The position numbers were made by a program, and so were the translations under genes. Under the pieces are notes generated by a model. It searched no databases. It was not told where the DNA came from and saw only the letters and a list, made by a program, of their open reading frames with translations. A stretch of 50,086 bases of DNA, taken from assembly GCA_011389815.1 (NCBI GenBank), contig JAABTP010000011.1, positions 1 through 50,086 of the forward strand. The letters are read 5' to 3'. Below, one piece after another: positions 25,399-32,692 of this stretch; the stretch's first letter is position 1; each line of letters opens with the position of its first letter. Source of the DNA: Desulfobulbaceae bacterium. GTDB lineage: Bacteria; Desulfobacterota; Desulfobulbia; Desulfobulbales; Desulfobulbaceae.

Positions 25399-26077
25399 AG
25401 TACAAAACGTAGCCTACACCTATGCGGACGGAACAAAGGCAGTCAATGATGTCAGCATGACCTTCCCGGAACAGGGGATCTTTGCTGTTATGGGCCTGTC
25501 CGGTTCCGGTAAGACCACCCTGCTTAATTGCATTGCCCGTTTTCTTTCCCCGCAGCAGGGAGCAATTCTCCTGGATGGGCAGGATATCCAGGATATGAAA
25601 GAAGTCGATTTCCGGCAACAGGTCGGGGTGGTGTTTCAGCACCTGAACCTCTTTCCCCATCTGAACGTGCTGGAAAATATGATGCTGGCCTTGGAACGAG
25701 TCCAGGGGCGAAGCAAGAGCGAGGCAAAGGCGGAGGCGATGGATATCCTGAAGCGGCTCAATATTGGCGAGCTGGCAGCAAATTATCCTGCTCAGGTCAG
25801 CGGCGGTCAGGCCCAGCGGGTGGCTATTGCCCGAGGGCTGGCTCTGAAACCCAAATTCATGCTCCTGGATGAACCGACCAGTGCCTTAGATGCAGCCACG
25901 ACCTCGGATTTCGCTCAATGGCTGCGGGAGTTACAGGAGTTCACCAGCTTTATTATTGTCACCCATGACCTGCCCTTTGCCGAACAGACCGCAGATCAAG
26001 GGGTGTTTATGGCACAGGGTCAGGTGCAGGAACAGGGCCGCCTTACCGAGGTATTGCAAAATCTTGACCGCTGCTGA
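25391..26077 (+). CDS. Amino-acid ABC transporter ATP-binding protein
   Basis: A 228-residue ATPase of the polar amino acid class (GlnQ/HisP-like). Walker A GLSGSGKTT (about 38-46), Q-loop QHLNLFPHLNVLENM, signature VSGGQAQRVAIARG, Walker B FMLLDEPTSALD and H-loop VTHDLPFAEQ are all intact. The ATG at 25391 overlaps the end of the permease fusion by eight bases, so both are translated from one message. The product would energise import of an amino acid such as glutamine or arginine; the substrate cannot be told. The partner gene is frameshifted as read. Confidence 0.93.
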   Translation: MIEVQNVAYTYADGTKAVNDVSMTFPEQGIFAVMGLSGSGKTTLLNCIARFLSPQQGAILLDGQDIQDMKEVDFRQQVGVVFQHLNLFPHLNVLENMMLALERVQGRSKSEAKAEAMDILKRLNIGELAANYPAQVSGGQAQRVAIARGLALKPKFMLLDEPTSALDAATTSDFAQWLRELQEFTSFIIVTHDLPFAEQTADQGVFMAQGQVQEQGRLTEVLQNLDRC

Positions 26078-26099
26078 GAAAAAATAAACCGAGAACAGG

Positions 26100-26128
26100 T
26101 TGACAGGGGCGGCTTCCTGAAATATTCT
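26100..26128 (+). promoter_or_regulatory. Sigma-70-type promoter of the CoA-disulfide reductase gene
   Basis: A perfect TTGACA (26100-26105), 17-base spacer and TATTCT (26123-26128), about 62 bp before the ATG at 26190. Start of transcription is expected near 26135. Confidence 0.65.
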
Positions 26129-26189
26129 GCGTACTCATCTTATGAGAATTATACCCCCTTAAAAATATAATATATAGACGGAGAATATT

Positions 26190-27920
26190 ATGAGCAAAAA
26201 AGTCGTCATTGTCGGTGGAGTTGCTGCTGGCCCCAAGGCTGCCTGTCATCTGAAAAGGGTTCAACCGGGCTGGGATGTCACTGTAGTGGATCAGGACAGC
26301 ATGATATCCTACGGAGGTTGCGGTATTCCCTATTATGTGGGGGGAGATGTCTCGGACGAGGCAGAGCTGCGCTCCACCAGCTTTCACATGGTTCGTGACG
26401 AGCCCTTTTTCGCTGATGCCAAGGGAGTTGAGGTGCTTACCCGGACCAAGGCCCTGGCAATCGACCGGCAGAACAAGAAGCTTCAGGTGAAGAATCTGGA
26501 CAGCGGTGAAGAGCAGGAACTCCCTTATGATAAGCTCATGCTGGCTACCGGTGCTTTCCCCTTTGTCCTGCCCATCCCTGGGGCGGAACTGGATGGCGTG
26601 TTTACTATTGCGAATCTGCATAAGGCCATTGAGATCAAGAAACGAATTGCTGCTGGTAAGGTGGGTAAGGTCGTGGTGATCGGCGGTGGAGCTATTGGCA
26701 TTGAGATGGCTGAATCCTTTGCTGACCTCTGGGGCCTGGAAACAAGCCTGGTGGAGTTCATGCCCCAGCTTTTGCCCAAGCTGGTGGATGCCGACTTTGC
26801 CACCATGCTGCAAGGGCATCTTGAGGAGATGAAGGTGGCGGTCTACACCGACGAAGGCGCAACCGAGATCGTCGGGGATAGCGACGGCAAGGTCGTGGCC
26901 GTGAAAACACCTCAACGCACCTTGGAAGCAGATCTGGTGGTGATGGCGGCAGGTGTCCGTCCGCGCAGTGACTTGGCCAAAGAGGCAGGCTTGCTTGTGG
27001 AACCTTGGGGCGGTATCACGGTGAACAACAGGTTGCAGACCTCTGACCCGGATATCTACGCTGCTGGCGACTGTATTGCTGCCAAAAATCTGGTCACAGG
27101 AAAGCAGACCTTTGCGCCTATGGGTTCACTAGCCAATCGGGAGGGCAGGGTGGCTGCTGATAATATGGCAGGTCTTGCTGCCTCCTTTGAAGGTGTGGTG
27201 GGTTCCTTTATCATGAAAGCCTTTGATCGCTGTATTGCCGCCACCGGTATCACCTATGAGGCGGCTGTGGCAGAGGGTTTTGACGCGGATTACTCGCTGA
27301 CAGCTCCGGCTGATCGTGCTCATTTTTTCCCAAATACAGCTGCGGTTATCTTTCAAATGGTCTTTGATAAGCGCACTCGCCGGGTGCTGGGCCTGCAGGG
27401 CTTTGGTATGATGAATGACTCTATCTCTGCCCGGATCAATGCTGCTGCGGTGATGATCAGCAAGGGCGCAACCATTGAGGACTTCATGATGGCGGAAATG
27501 GCCTATGCACCGCCCTTCTCTGCTGCTATTGATTCCCTGAACGCTGCTGCCTTTGTGGCAGATAACATCTGCGCGGGCCGGATGCGCCCTGTCAGTATGC
27601 AACGCTTTTATGCCTGGATGGATGATTTTTCCACAGAACCGGATTGGGTGGCCCTGGATATCCGTCATCCCAAGGAGGCAGCGGTCTTTGTTGAGAAGTT
27701 TGGTGCTGACAAATGGGTGGCAGTGCCCTATGCAGAGATGCGTCAATGCTTTGCAGAGGTCCCGGATGACAAGACCCTGATTATTCTTTGCGATGCCGGA
27801 ACCCGTTCCTTTGAGGTTCAGGTCTTTTTGGATCATATAGGCAAGACAAACAGCCTTGTTTTGGGCGGCGGTTTTAATGTTATCCGCAGGCTCGGGGCTG
27901 ACTGGTTGCCGCAATCGTAA
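26190..27920 (+). CDS. CoA-disulfide/persulfide reductase with C-terminal rhodanese domain
   Basis: A 576-residue flavoenzyme. FAD-binding VVIVGGVAAGPKAA is at 5-18; the single active cysteine of the family sits in SYGGCGIPYY (C44); an NADH-binding VVVIGGGAIGIEMAES lies about 161-176; FAD motif YAAGDC follows near 290. After the dimer domain, residues about 470-576 form a rhodanese domain with active loop LCDAGTRSFE. Family members (CoADR-RHD, NADH-dependent persulfide or polysulfide reductases) reduce CoA disulfides, CoA persulfides or polysulfide, which fits sulfur metabolism. GGAG precedes the ATG and a good promoter lies upstream. Monocistronic or with the prenyltransferase 58 bp after. 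Confidence 0.9.
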   Translation: MSKKVVIVGGVAAGPKAACHLKRVQPGWDVTVVDQDSMISYGGCGIPYYVGGDVSDEAELRSTSFHMVRDEPFFADAKGVEVLTRTKALAIDRQNKKLQVKNLDSGEEQELPYDKLMLATGAFPFVLPIPGAELDGVFTIANLHKAIEIKKRIAAGKVGKVVVIGGGAIGIEMAESFADLWGLETSLVEFMPQLLPKLVDADFATMLQGHLEEMKVAVYTDEGATEIVGDSDGKVVAVKTPQRTLEADLVVMAAGVRPRSDLAKEAGLLVEPWGGITVNNRLQTSDPDIYAAGDCIAAKNLVTGKQTFAPMGSLANREGRVAADNMAGLAASFEGVVGSFIMKAFDRCIAATGITYEAAVAEGFDADYSLTAPADRAHFFPNTAAVIFQMVFDKRTRRVLGLQGFGMMNDSISARINAAAVMISKGATIEDFMMAEMAYAPPFSAAIDSLNAAAFVADNICAGRMRPVSMQRFYAWMDDFSTEPDWVALDIRHPKEAAVFVEKFGADKWVAVPYAEMRQCFAEVPDDKTLIILCDAGTRSFEVQVFLDHIGKTNSLVLGGGFNVIRRLGADWLPQS

Positions 27921-27937
27921 CTTCAATTCTGCAGGAT

Positions 27938-27961
27938 AGGGGCACAGCCTGCTGTGTCCCT
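27938..27961. repeat. Short hairpin related to the REP-like family
   Basis: AGGGGCACAG pairs with CTGTGTCCCT around CCTG (one G/T wobble-free mismatch in the G-run). Found between the rhodanese enzyme and the prenyltransferase gene; similar to the unit at 20306. Confidence 0.55.
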
Positions 27962-27978
27962 GCTGCGTTTCATCAATA

Positions 27979-28836
27979 ATGCTGAAAAAAATACATATCC
28001 TGCTTGAGATGATCAAATTCAAGCACACGGTGTTTGCCTTACCCTTTGCCCTGATGGGGGCTTTTCTTGCTGCTCAAGGGTTCCCATCGTTGCAGGTGTT
28101 TTTTTGGGTACTTATAGCGATGGTTGGTGCTCGCACTGCTGCCATGACCTTTAACCGTATTGCCGATTATCGCTTTGATGCTGCCAATCCACGTACGGAA
28201 AAACGGGCCATCCCTGCTGGTGAAGTTTCGCTCAAGGAATCATGGCTCATGGTCGCATTGTCCTCGGGCCTGTTTTTTCTGGCCTGCTGGATGCTTAACC
28301 CCCTGGCCTTGTTCCTCTCGCCCTTGGCCCTGGGGTTGACCTTTTTTTACTCCCTGACCAAGCGTTTTACCTGGCTTTGTCATGTTATTTTGGGAATAGC
28401 CCTGGCCATTGCCCCGCTGGGCGGTTGGGTGGCTGTGCAGGGGAGCCTGGTTGGTTATCCCTGGATGCTTTCCCTTGGGGTGCTGTTTTGGGTCACTGGT
28501 TTTGATATTGTCTATGCCTCCCAGGATGCAGAGTTTGATCGCAAGGCCGGGTTGTATTCCATGCCTGCCTCGCTGGGGCGTAAAAATGCCTTTCGGCTGG
28601 CTGTAACCTTTCATGCCCTGGCCTTTGTGCTTTTCATCCTGACCGGTTACGTACAGGGGCTGAACATCGTCTATTATATCGGCATAGCTCTCACAGGAAG
28701 TGCCTTGTTTTATCAGCATCTCATAGTTAACCCGAGAGATCTCTCCCGGATTCAGGTTTCTTTTTTTTCCATGAACGGCTTTATCTCCTTGACCCTTTTT
28801 GTCGCTACCTGTATTTCTTTGTTGATGACAAGATGA
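27979..28836 (+). CDS. UbiA-type prenyltransferase, probably MqnP (menaquinone synthesis)
   Basis: A 285-residue protein with about eight to nine membrane helices. The first aspartate-rich site is NRIADYRFDAANPRTEKRAIPAG (about residues 59-81), the second YASQDAEFDRKAGLYSMP (about 178-195); both bind magnesium-diphosphate of the prenyl donor. The NPRT..R..PAG stretch is typical of the UbiA-like group used in the futalosine menaquinone pathway (MqnP), in which a 1,4-dihydroxy-6-naphthoate is prenylated. I cannot rule out 4-hydroxybenzoate transferase. ubiX at 3001 is a plausible partner by pathway. The start at 27979 lacks a clear ribosome site. Confidence 0.82.
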   Translation: MLKKIHILLEMIKFKHTVFALPFALMGAFLAAQGFPSLQVFFWVLIAMVGARTAAMTFNRIADYRFDAANPRTEKRAIPAGEVSLKESWLMVALSSGLFFLACWMLNPLALFLSPLALGLTFFYSLTKRFTWLCHVILGIALAIAPLGGWVAVQGSLVGYPWMLSLGVLFWVTGFDIVYASQDAEFDRKAGLYSMPASLGRKNAFRLAVTFHALAFVLFILTGYVQGLNIVYYIGIALTGSALFYQHLIVNPRDLSRIQVSFFSMNGFISLTLFVATCISLLMTR

Positions 28837-28981
28837 GGCAAAGAGAAAGGGGGATACAAAGACAAAAAAAACAGCCCACTCCCGTGAAGGAGCAGACTGT
28901 CAGGTTGAGGTTATATTCAGGTTATGCAGTCTGTGTTACAAGGGAAAGAGTTTGAATCCTTTCCTTTCCTTTACGGTTGAA

Positions 28982-29356
28982 TTACTGTTGAAGCACCTGA
29001 GCAGTTCTGTATTCTGGTTTCACCGGACAGGAACCAGTGTCCGGGTAGAAGTATACCTCCACCACAAACATCCCGTTTTCCTTTTCCGGCAGGATACGGA
29101 TACGGACATTGCCGTGCAGCTTATCCGTTCCCAGTGATGCATCGGCCTTTTGCAGGATTTCGTTTCCCAAAGCAAAAGCTTCCTCCGGGGTTTTTCCGTA
29201 ATCGCGAATACAGAGTTTGGCACTGCCTGGGCCACCGACAGTGGTTTTGTTGACTTTGAGGTTTTTCTCAGCTGCTGACAAGAGCGACGGGGTGCTGAGA
29301 AAAAGTGCTGTAAGAACGACCAGACTTCCGTTGAATAACCTTTTTGTGATTTTCAT
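28982..29356 (-). CDS. Secreted small protein, paralog A (unknown family)
   Basis: A 124-residue protein with a signal peptide (residues 1-27, ending SAAEKN). The mature part has VNKTTVGGPGSAKLCIRDYGKTPEEAF, AD-rich helix, LHGNVRIRILPEK, FVVEVYFYP and SCPVKPEY; the two cysteines could form a disulfide. It is clearly related to the product at 29910, with the same cysteines and the same order of blocks. I know no named family. The start 29356 is fixed by GGAGGAG upstream. A long leader (about 180 nt) with riboswitch-like structure and a sigma-54-type promoter precede it, so expression is probably tightly regulated. Confidence 0.75.
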   Translation of the reverse strand: MKITKRLFNGSLVVLTALFLSTPSLLSAAEKNLKVNKTTVGGPGSAKLCIRDYGKTPEEAFALGNEILQKADASLGTDKLHGNVRIRILPEKENGMFVVEVYFYPDTGSCPVKPEYRTAQVLQQ

Positions 29357-29392
29357 AATCTCCTCCTGGTATTTTAAAGGAAATAAAAAGCA

Positions 29393-29470
29393 GACAACCC
29401 GGCTGTCTCTCCAGATGAGACCCGTGGCTTTCCGACACCGCCTCACGGCGGCTGTGGCTTTTACAACTTT
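29393..29470 (-). promoter_or_regulatory. GEMM-I-like (cyclic dinucleotide) riboswitch candidate, leader of paralog A
   Basis: In transcript sense: a hairpin CCGCC-GTGA-GGCGG with a GNRA loop (29451-29438), then GGAAAGCCACGGGTCTC (29433-29417), a seven-base loop, and GAGACAGCCGGGTTGTC (29409-29393). The AAAGCCACGGG...GACAGCCGGGTTG pair is the well-known 3' half of the GEMM-I aptamer (c-di-GMP or cGAMP), and a GNRA hairpin before it also fits. The 5' half is atypical: the GGCAAACC segment is not found. It could be a variant or degraded aptamer. It ends about 37 nt before the start codon. Confidence 0.5.
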
Positions 29471-29545
29471 CCAGGGACTTGTGCTACTGCCCCTGACCAG
29501 AAAGTTTGCAGCCCGCTTTGCAAAACTATCGAGCACAACTACCAC

Positions 29546-29564
29546 ATTGCAGGGGCTGTGCCAA
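29546..29564 (-). promoter_or_regulatory. Sigma-54-type promoter of paralog A
   Basis: Minus-strand TTGGCACAGCCCCTGCAAT carries GG (29562-29561) and GC (29550-29549) separated by exactly ten bases, as in the -24/-12 consensus TGGCAC-N5-TTGC. Predicted start about 29537, giving a leader of about 180 nt that holds the riboswitch-like structure. Confidence 0.7.
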
Positions 29565-29696
29565 AACTCAAAAGGCAATGATGGTCCAATGGAAAAGTAG
29601 AGGAAAGTAGAGAAGAAAGGGTAAAAAATATACACCTGCTTACGTAAATGTATTTTTTGCTTTATGGCGTTTTGTACAGAAAATAGTACTTGTCAC

Positions 29697-29711
29697 TGAC
29701 AGAAAATGTCA
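29697..29711. promoter_or_regulatory. Palindromic box TGACA-N5-TGTCA, probable enhancer-binding site
   Basis: TGACAGAAAATGTCA is a perfect 5-5-5 palindrome; an extra TGTCA stands just before it (29691-29695). Its centre is about 143 bp upstream of the GG of the sigma-54 promoter, in the range usual for sigma-54 activator sites. Similar boxes occur at 30558, 30590 and 30732. Confidence 0.55.
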
Positions 29712-29826
29712 AAACTCCTGCTTGTTAAAGTCGAAAAACAGATATTTAAAGTGCTTCCCGCCAAAGTTCAAAACCTGACAGCCAGCCATTTTTATGAATT
29801 GACAGGTGGGTACGTAGCAGATACAT

Positions 29827-29854
29827 ACCCGCTCCTCTGGTAAGAGGGGCGGGT
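29827..29854. terminator. Hairpin between the two secreted-protein genes
   Basis: ACCCGCTCCTCT (29827-29838), loop GGTA, AGAGGGGCGGGT (29843-29854); twelve pairs with one G/T. It lies 56 bp after the stop of paralog B on the minus strand but lacks a T-run there, so termination is uncertain. Confidence 0.4.
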
Positions 29855-29909
29855 GTCTTGTTTATGAGATCACTTGCAATGACGTGAGCAACTTCAAATG
29901 CGGTCCTGG

Positions 29910-30281
29910 TTACTCTTGCAGCAGCTGATATGCCAAATATTCTGGGTTGACCGGACAGGATTTCTTCTTGTCTGGAATTGAGTAGACTTCTACGACAAAC
30001 ATATCCTTTTCCTTTTCCGGCAAAACGCGGATACGCACATTGCCATGCAGCCTGTCTGCTCCTAACAGAGCATCTGCCTTTTCAAGGATTTTTGCTCCAG
30101 CAGCAAAGGCTTCAGCAGGTGTTTTGCCATACTCCCGGATACAGAGTTTAGATGTTCCTGGACCTCCCACCGTGGTTTGGCCAACTTTTAAAGGCTCTTG
30201 GGCAGCAAGTGGAGCTGCGGTAAGGAAATAAGCTGCGAATACGGTCAGGCCAGTTTTGAATAAGGTGCTTGTTGCTTCCAT
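29910..30281 (-). CDS. Secreted small protein, paralog B (unknown family)
   Basis: A 123-residue protein with a signal peptide (residues 1-28, ending PLAAQEP). The mature part repeats the blocks of paralog A: VGQTTVGGPGTSKLCIREYGKTPAEAF, LHGNVRIRVLPEKEKDMFVVEVY and SCPVNPEY. Overall more than half of the mature residues agree by eye. So the pair arose by tandem duplication that included the upstream leader and promoter. Function unknown: small, exported, probably one disulfide. GGAGGAG before the ATG (30281) decides the start. Gene A lies 550 bp further on the same strand with its own promoter. Confidence 0.75.
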   Translation of the reverse strand: MEATSTLFKTGLTVFAAYFLTAAPLAAQEPLKVGQTTVGGPGTSKLCIREYGKTPAEAFAAGAKILEKADALLGADRLHGNVRIRVLPEKEKDMFVVEVYSIPDKKKSCPVNPEYLAYQLLQE

Positions 30282-30300
30282 AATTCTCCTCCTGATGCTA

Positions 30301-30362
30301 GGGGAAAAAGCATTTCCCCCGGTTGTCTCTTTATATTGAGACTCTTGGGTTTTCAGAATATT
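30301..30362 (-). promoter_or_regulatory. Leader of paralog B, diverged GEMM-like structure
   Basis: In transcript sense GAAAACCCAAGAGTCTC, an A/T loop, and GAGACAACCGGGG echo the leader of paralog A (AAAGCCACGGGTCTC / GAGACAGCCGGG). The end GGGGGAAA pairs with TTTTTCCCC just before the GGAGG ribosome site, which would make a competing hairpin. The 5' GNRA hairpin is not visible. A degenerate relative of the first leader. Confidence 0.35.
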
Positions 30363-30406
30363 TTACAACCTGTTTTATCTCGTTGAGCATTTGCTCTTGT
30401 TCCCTC

Positions 30407-30426
30407 TTATACAGAAAGCATGCCAG
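30407..30426 (-). promoter_or_regulatory. Weak sigma-54-like promoter of paralog B
   Basis: CTGGCATGCTTTCTGTATAA has GG (30424-30423) and, ten bases on, GT instead of GC. Position relative to gene and to the upstream box (about 141 bp) matches the arrangement of paralog A, which is the main support. Confidence 0.35.
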
Positions 30427-30557
30427 TACAATATGATGCATGCTGATGAGCAGGGTTGATTGGTAAAAAAAATATGAGAGAGAAAGAAAAAAAATGATAG
30501 CTCTTATTGGATTATGATATATAAAAATATTTATGCAATATTCACATCTTTATAATA

Positions 30558-30604
30558 TGACAAAAAGTGACCTAATATATGAATTTTAATGACAAAAAGA
30601 GACA
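30558..30604. promoter_or_regulatory. Two TGACA-type boxes upstream of paralog B
   Basis: TGACAAAAAGTGACC (30558-30572) and TGACAAAAAGAGACA (30590-30604), 32 bp apart centre to centre (three helical turns). Both share the left half and A-rich spacer of the perfect box at 29697. The surrounding 600 bp (30300-30919) are very A/T-rich and hold no coding frame. Confidence 0.45.
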
Positions 30605-30731
30605 GTATATCATTAATGTGCGAACAATCAGTCATAAAAGGATAGATAATGAATGTTAACAAGTATAAGTTTTTATTTATGTAAATCAATAGAATGATCA
30701 CTTTTATTGTTTATTTTCTTACCTCTTTTTT

Positions 30732-30746
30732 TGACAAAAAATGTCA
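30732..30746. promoter_or_regulatory. Palindromic box TGACA-N5-TGTCA between paralog B and the VanZ-like gene
   Basis: TGACAAAAAATGTCA is a perfect 5-5-5 palindrome, the same as at 29697 except for one spacer base. It could serve paralog B from a distance or the divergent VanZ-like gene. Confidence 0.5.
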
Positions 30747-30919
30747 CCATAAATATTTTTTATGCTGTAATGATAATATGTATATTTGTTTGCAATAAGA
30801 TATATTTATAAAATTATATTGCAATAAATAATAAAGATGCTTGTTTGTATGTTTTGTTGGATGGATAAATAATGATTATATTTTATTAATTTGTAAGATT
30901 TATGTAGAAAATATCTATT

Positions 30920-31285
30920 ATGAAATATTTTGTATATATTATGCAAAGGTATTGGTTAATCAATACAGCTATTGTTTTTATTGCTATTAGCGTGTTGTCA
31001 CTTTGGCCTCTTGAAAGTGTACCTTCGGCACCGGGAAGCGATAAATTTCATCATCTTGTAGCCTATGCGGCCTTAGTTTTTCCTATTGCCTTGCGTAAGC
31101 CCCGTTTATGGCAGTTTATGGTTTTATTTTGCATTGCCTATAGTGGTTTTATCGAACTGGTACAACCTGTTGTGAATCGTTATGGGGAGTGGTTGAATAT
31201 GGCGGCAAATGGTACAGGTGTGGTCTGCGGCATTCTCCTTGCGGAGGTCATGCAGCTGTGGGTGGAAAGGAAGAGAAAAGAATAA
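30920..31285 (+). CDS. VanZ-like family membrane protein
   Basis: A 121-residue protein with four membrane segments. It carries VanZ-family traits: a first helix followed by SLWPLESVPSAPGSDKFHHLVAYAALVFP (the conserved D-K-x-x-H-x-x-A-Y motif at about residues 40-48), IELVQPVVNRYGEW and NMAANGTGVVCGILLA. In glycopeptide-resistant bacteria VanZ confers teicoplanin tolerance; most bacterial members, as here, have no known substrate. It stands alone on the plus strand. ATG 30920 has no visible ribosome site. Confidence 0.82.
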   Translation: MKYFVYIMQRYWLINTAIVFIAISVLSLWPLESVPSAPGSDKFHHLVAYAALVFPIALRKPRLWQFMVLFCIAYSGFIELVQPVVNRYGEWLNMAANGTGVVCGILLAEVMQLWVERKRKE

Positions 31286-31378
31286 ATTCCTTTCGCATGA
31301 GAGCTTTTAAAAGTGGATGCCGGGAGAGGAGAAAGGGATATTTTTTGGGAACTGACTGGTGGAAAACTGGTGGAGCTT

Positions 31379-32692
31379 TTAAAAAATATTTGGCGTAATC
31401 TTTTTTTTGATATGGTGGCGATAATAGAGGTTAACCACCAGGTAGAGAAAAAAATCCCAAGGGCGCTTCCAGAAGTCCTTGCGCAGAATTGTGCGTTGCA
31501 GAATAGATCCCAGGCTGAATACTTCTTCGTACAGTTGCCAATATGCCTGGGTGAGTTCTTCCGGGCTCATATGCCGTGGGATATGGACTGCTTCAGTGCC
31601 ATTATAGGAGTAGAGATCGTGATTACATATTCGCCCCTGTGTCAGCATCTGTGTATAGAAATCTGTGCCCGGAATAGGTGTCAGGATGTAAAATCTTGGC
31701 ACAACGATTTTGTTTTTTTTGATAAAATCAGCTGTCCGGGCAATACTTTCCTTGGTATCCCCGTCCGCACCTACCACCATTTCCGTGGACACGTCAATTC
31801 CCGCATCCTGAATAGTACGGATCAGAGCAGGATACTGGCTTGAGTCAGCCCAGTCTTTATCTATGGCTGCAAGGCTTTCCTGGGAAATGGATTCCAGGCC
31901 AAAGCTCAGGGCCCGGCAACCACTTTCTGCTGCTGCCTTGAGCAGGTCCGGACGATGGACAATTTCAATGGAGCATTGCGAGTACCAGGTCATGTTCAGC
32001 GGTTTGATTTGCTCGCATAACTGGAGGAGGTAGGAGGGGTGCGCCAGGATATTATCATCCAAAAGGAGGAATTTACGAAATCCCAGGTTTTGCACATAAT
32101 GGATATCCCGCATCACTGCCGCTACCGGGCGTTGGTAATAGCGATTACGGTACAGGCAATGGACTGAGCAGAAAGAACAGGATTTGGGACAGCCTCTACC
32201 TGCTTGCACGGGTAAGAAGTCACCGATCTTTTTACCCAGCAGTAATTCATAGCGAGGCAGGGGAGGGTCAAGTTCTTTCAGTTGTTCTTCATAGTACGGT
32301 TGGAGACTGTCGTGCTGATAATCTTCCAGCAGCCTGGGCCAAGCCAGTTCTGCATCACCGATGACCACGGCGTCACAATATTTTTTTGCCTCTTTGGGCA
32401 TCAGGCTGGCCATGTAGCCTCCCATGATCACGGTTTTGCCGAGGCCGCGAAATTCCTTGGCCAGATTAATGGAGCGCACAATACTATGTCCCATTCCAGA
32501 CAGAGCAATGATATGTGCATCTGTATCATAGGGGATATCTTCAATGGTTTCCAGGCAGATTTCCACCTGCCAATCCTTAGGGGTAAGGGCTGCCAGCAGC
32601 GGCAGGGCCAGGCCAACAAAGTAGAGCCGCTTTTTTTTTATTGGTAAGCTATCAGAACCATAGGGTGAGGGTTGGATAAAGAGGATTTTCAT
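31379..32692 (-). CDS. B12-binding-domain radical SAM protein, last gene of the secretion operon
   Basis: A 437-residue protein. N-terminal B12-binding-like domain (KILFIQPSPYG; VIMGGYMASLMPKEA; about 1-140), radical SAM motif CPKSCSFC (about 173-180), LLLDDNILAHP and GLESISQESLAAIDK, then a C-terminal alpha-helical region. It belongs to the same superfamily as the next gene but to another subgroup. Its ATG overlaps the stop of the preceding gene by four bases, so it is translationally coupled. Substrate unknown; enzymes of this class methylate or rearrange unactivated carbons on lipids, tetrapyrroles or peptides. The link with type II secretion is only positional. Confidence 0.82.
   Translation of the reverse strand: MKILFIQPSPYGSDSLPIKKKRLYFVGLALPLLAALTPKDWQVEICLETIEDIPYDTDAHIIALSGMGHSIVRSINLAKEFRGLGKTVIMGGYMASLMPKEAKKYCDAVVIGDAELAWPRLLEDYQHDSLQPYYEEQLKELDPPLPRYELLLGKKIGDFLPVQAGRGCPKSCSFCSVHCLYRNRYYQRPVAAVMRDIHYVQNLGFRKFLLLDDNILAHPSYLLQLCEQIKPLNMTWYSQCSIEIVHRPDLLKAAAESGCRALSFGLESISQESLAAIDKDWADSSQYPALIRTIQDAGIDVSTEMVVGADGDTKESIARTADFIKKNKIVVPRFYILTPIPGTDFYTQMLTQGRICNHDLYSYNGTEAVHIPRHMSPEELTQAYWQLYEEVFSLGSILQRTILRKDFWKRPWDFFLYLVVNLYYRHHIKKKITPNIF

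Noticed and set aside
25528-25872. A 114-codon frame within the ABC ATPase gene.
   Set aside because: Gly/Pro-rich out-of-frame shadow of the ATPase, whose motifs are complete.
30300-30919. Origin of replication in the A/T-rich 600 bp.
   Set aside because: No DnaA-box cluster or replication gene is visible; the repeated motif is TGACA-type and fits transcription control better.
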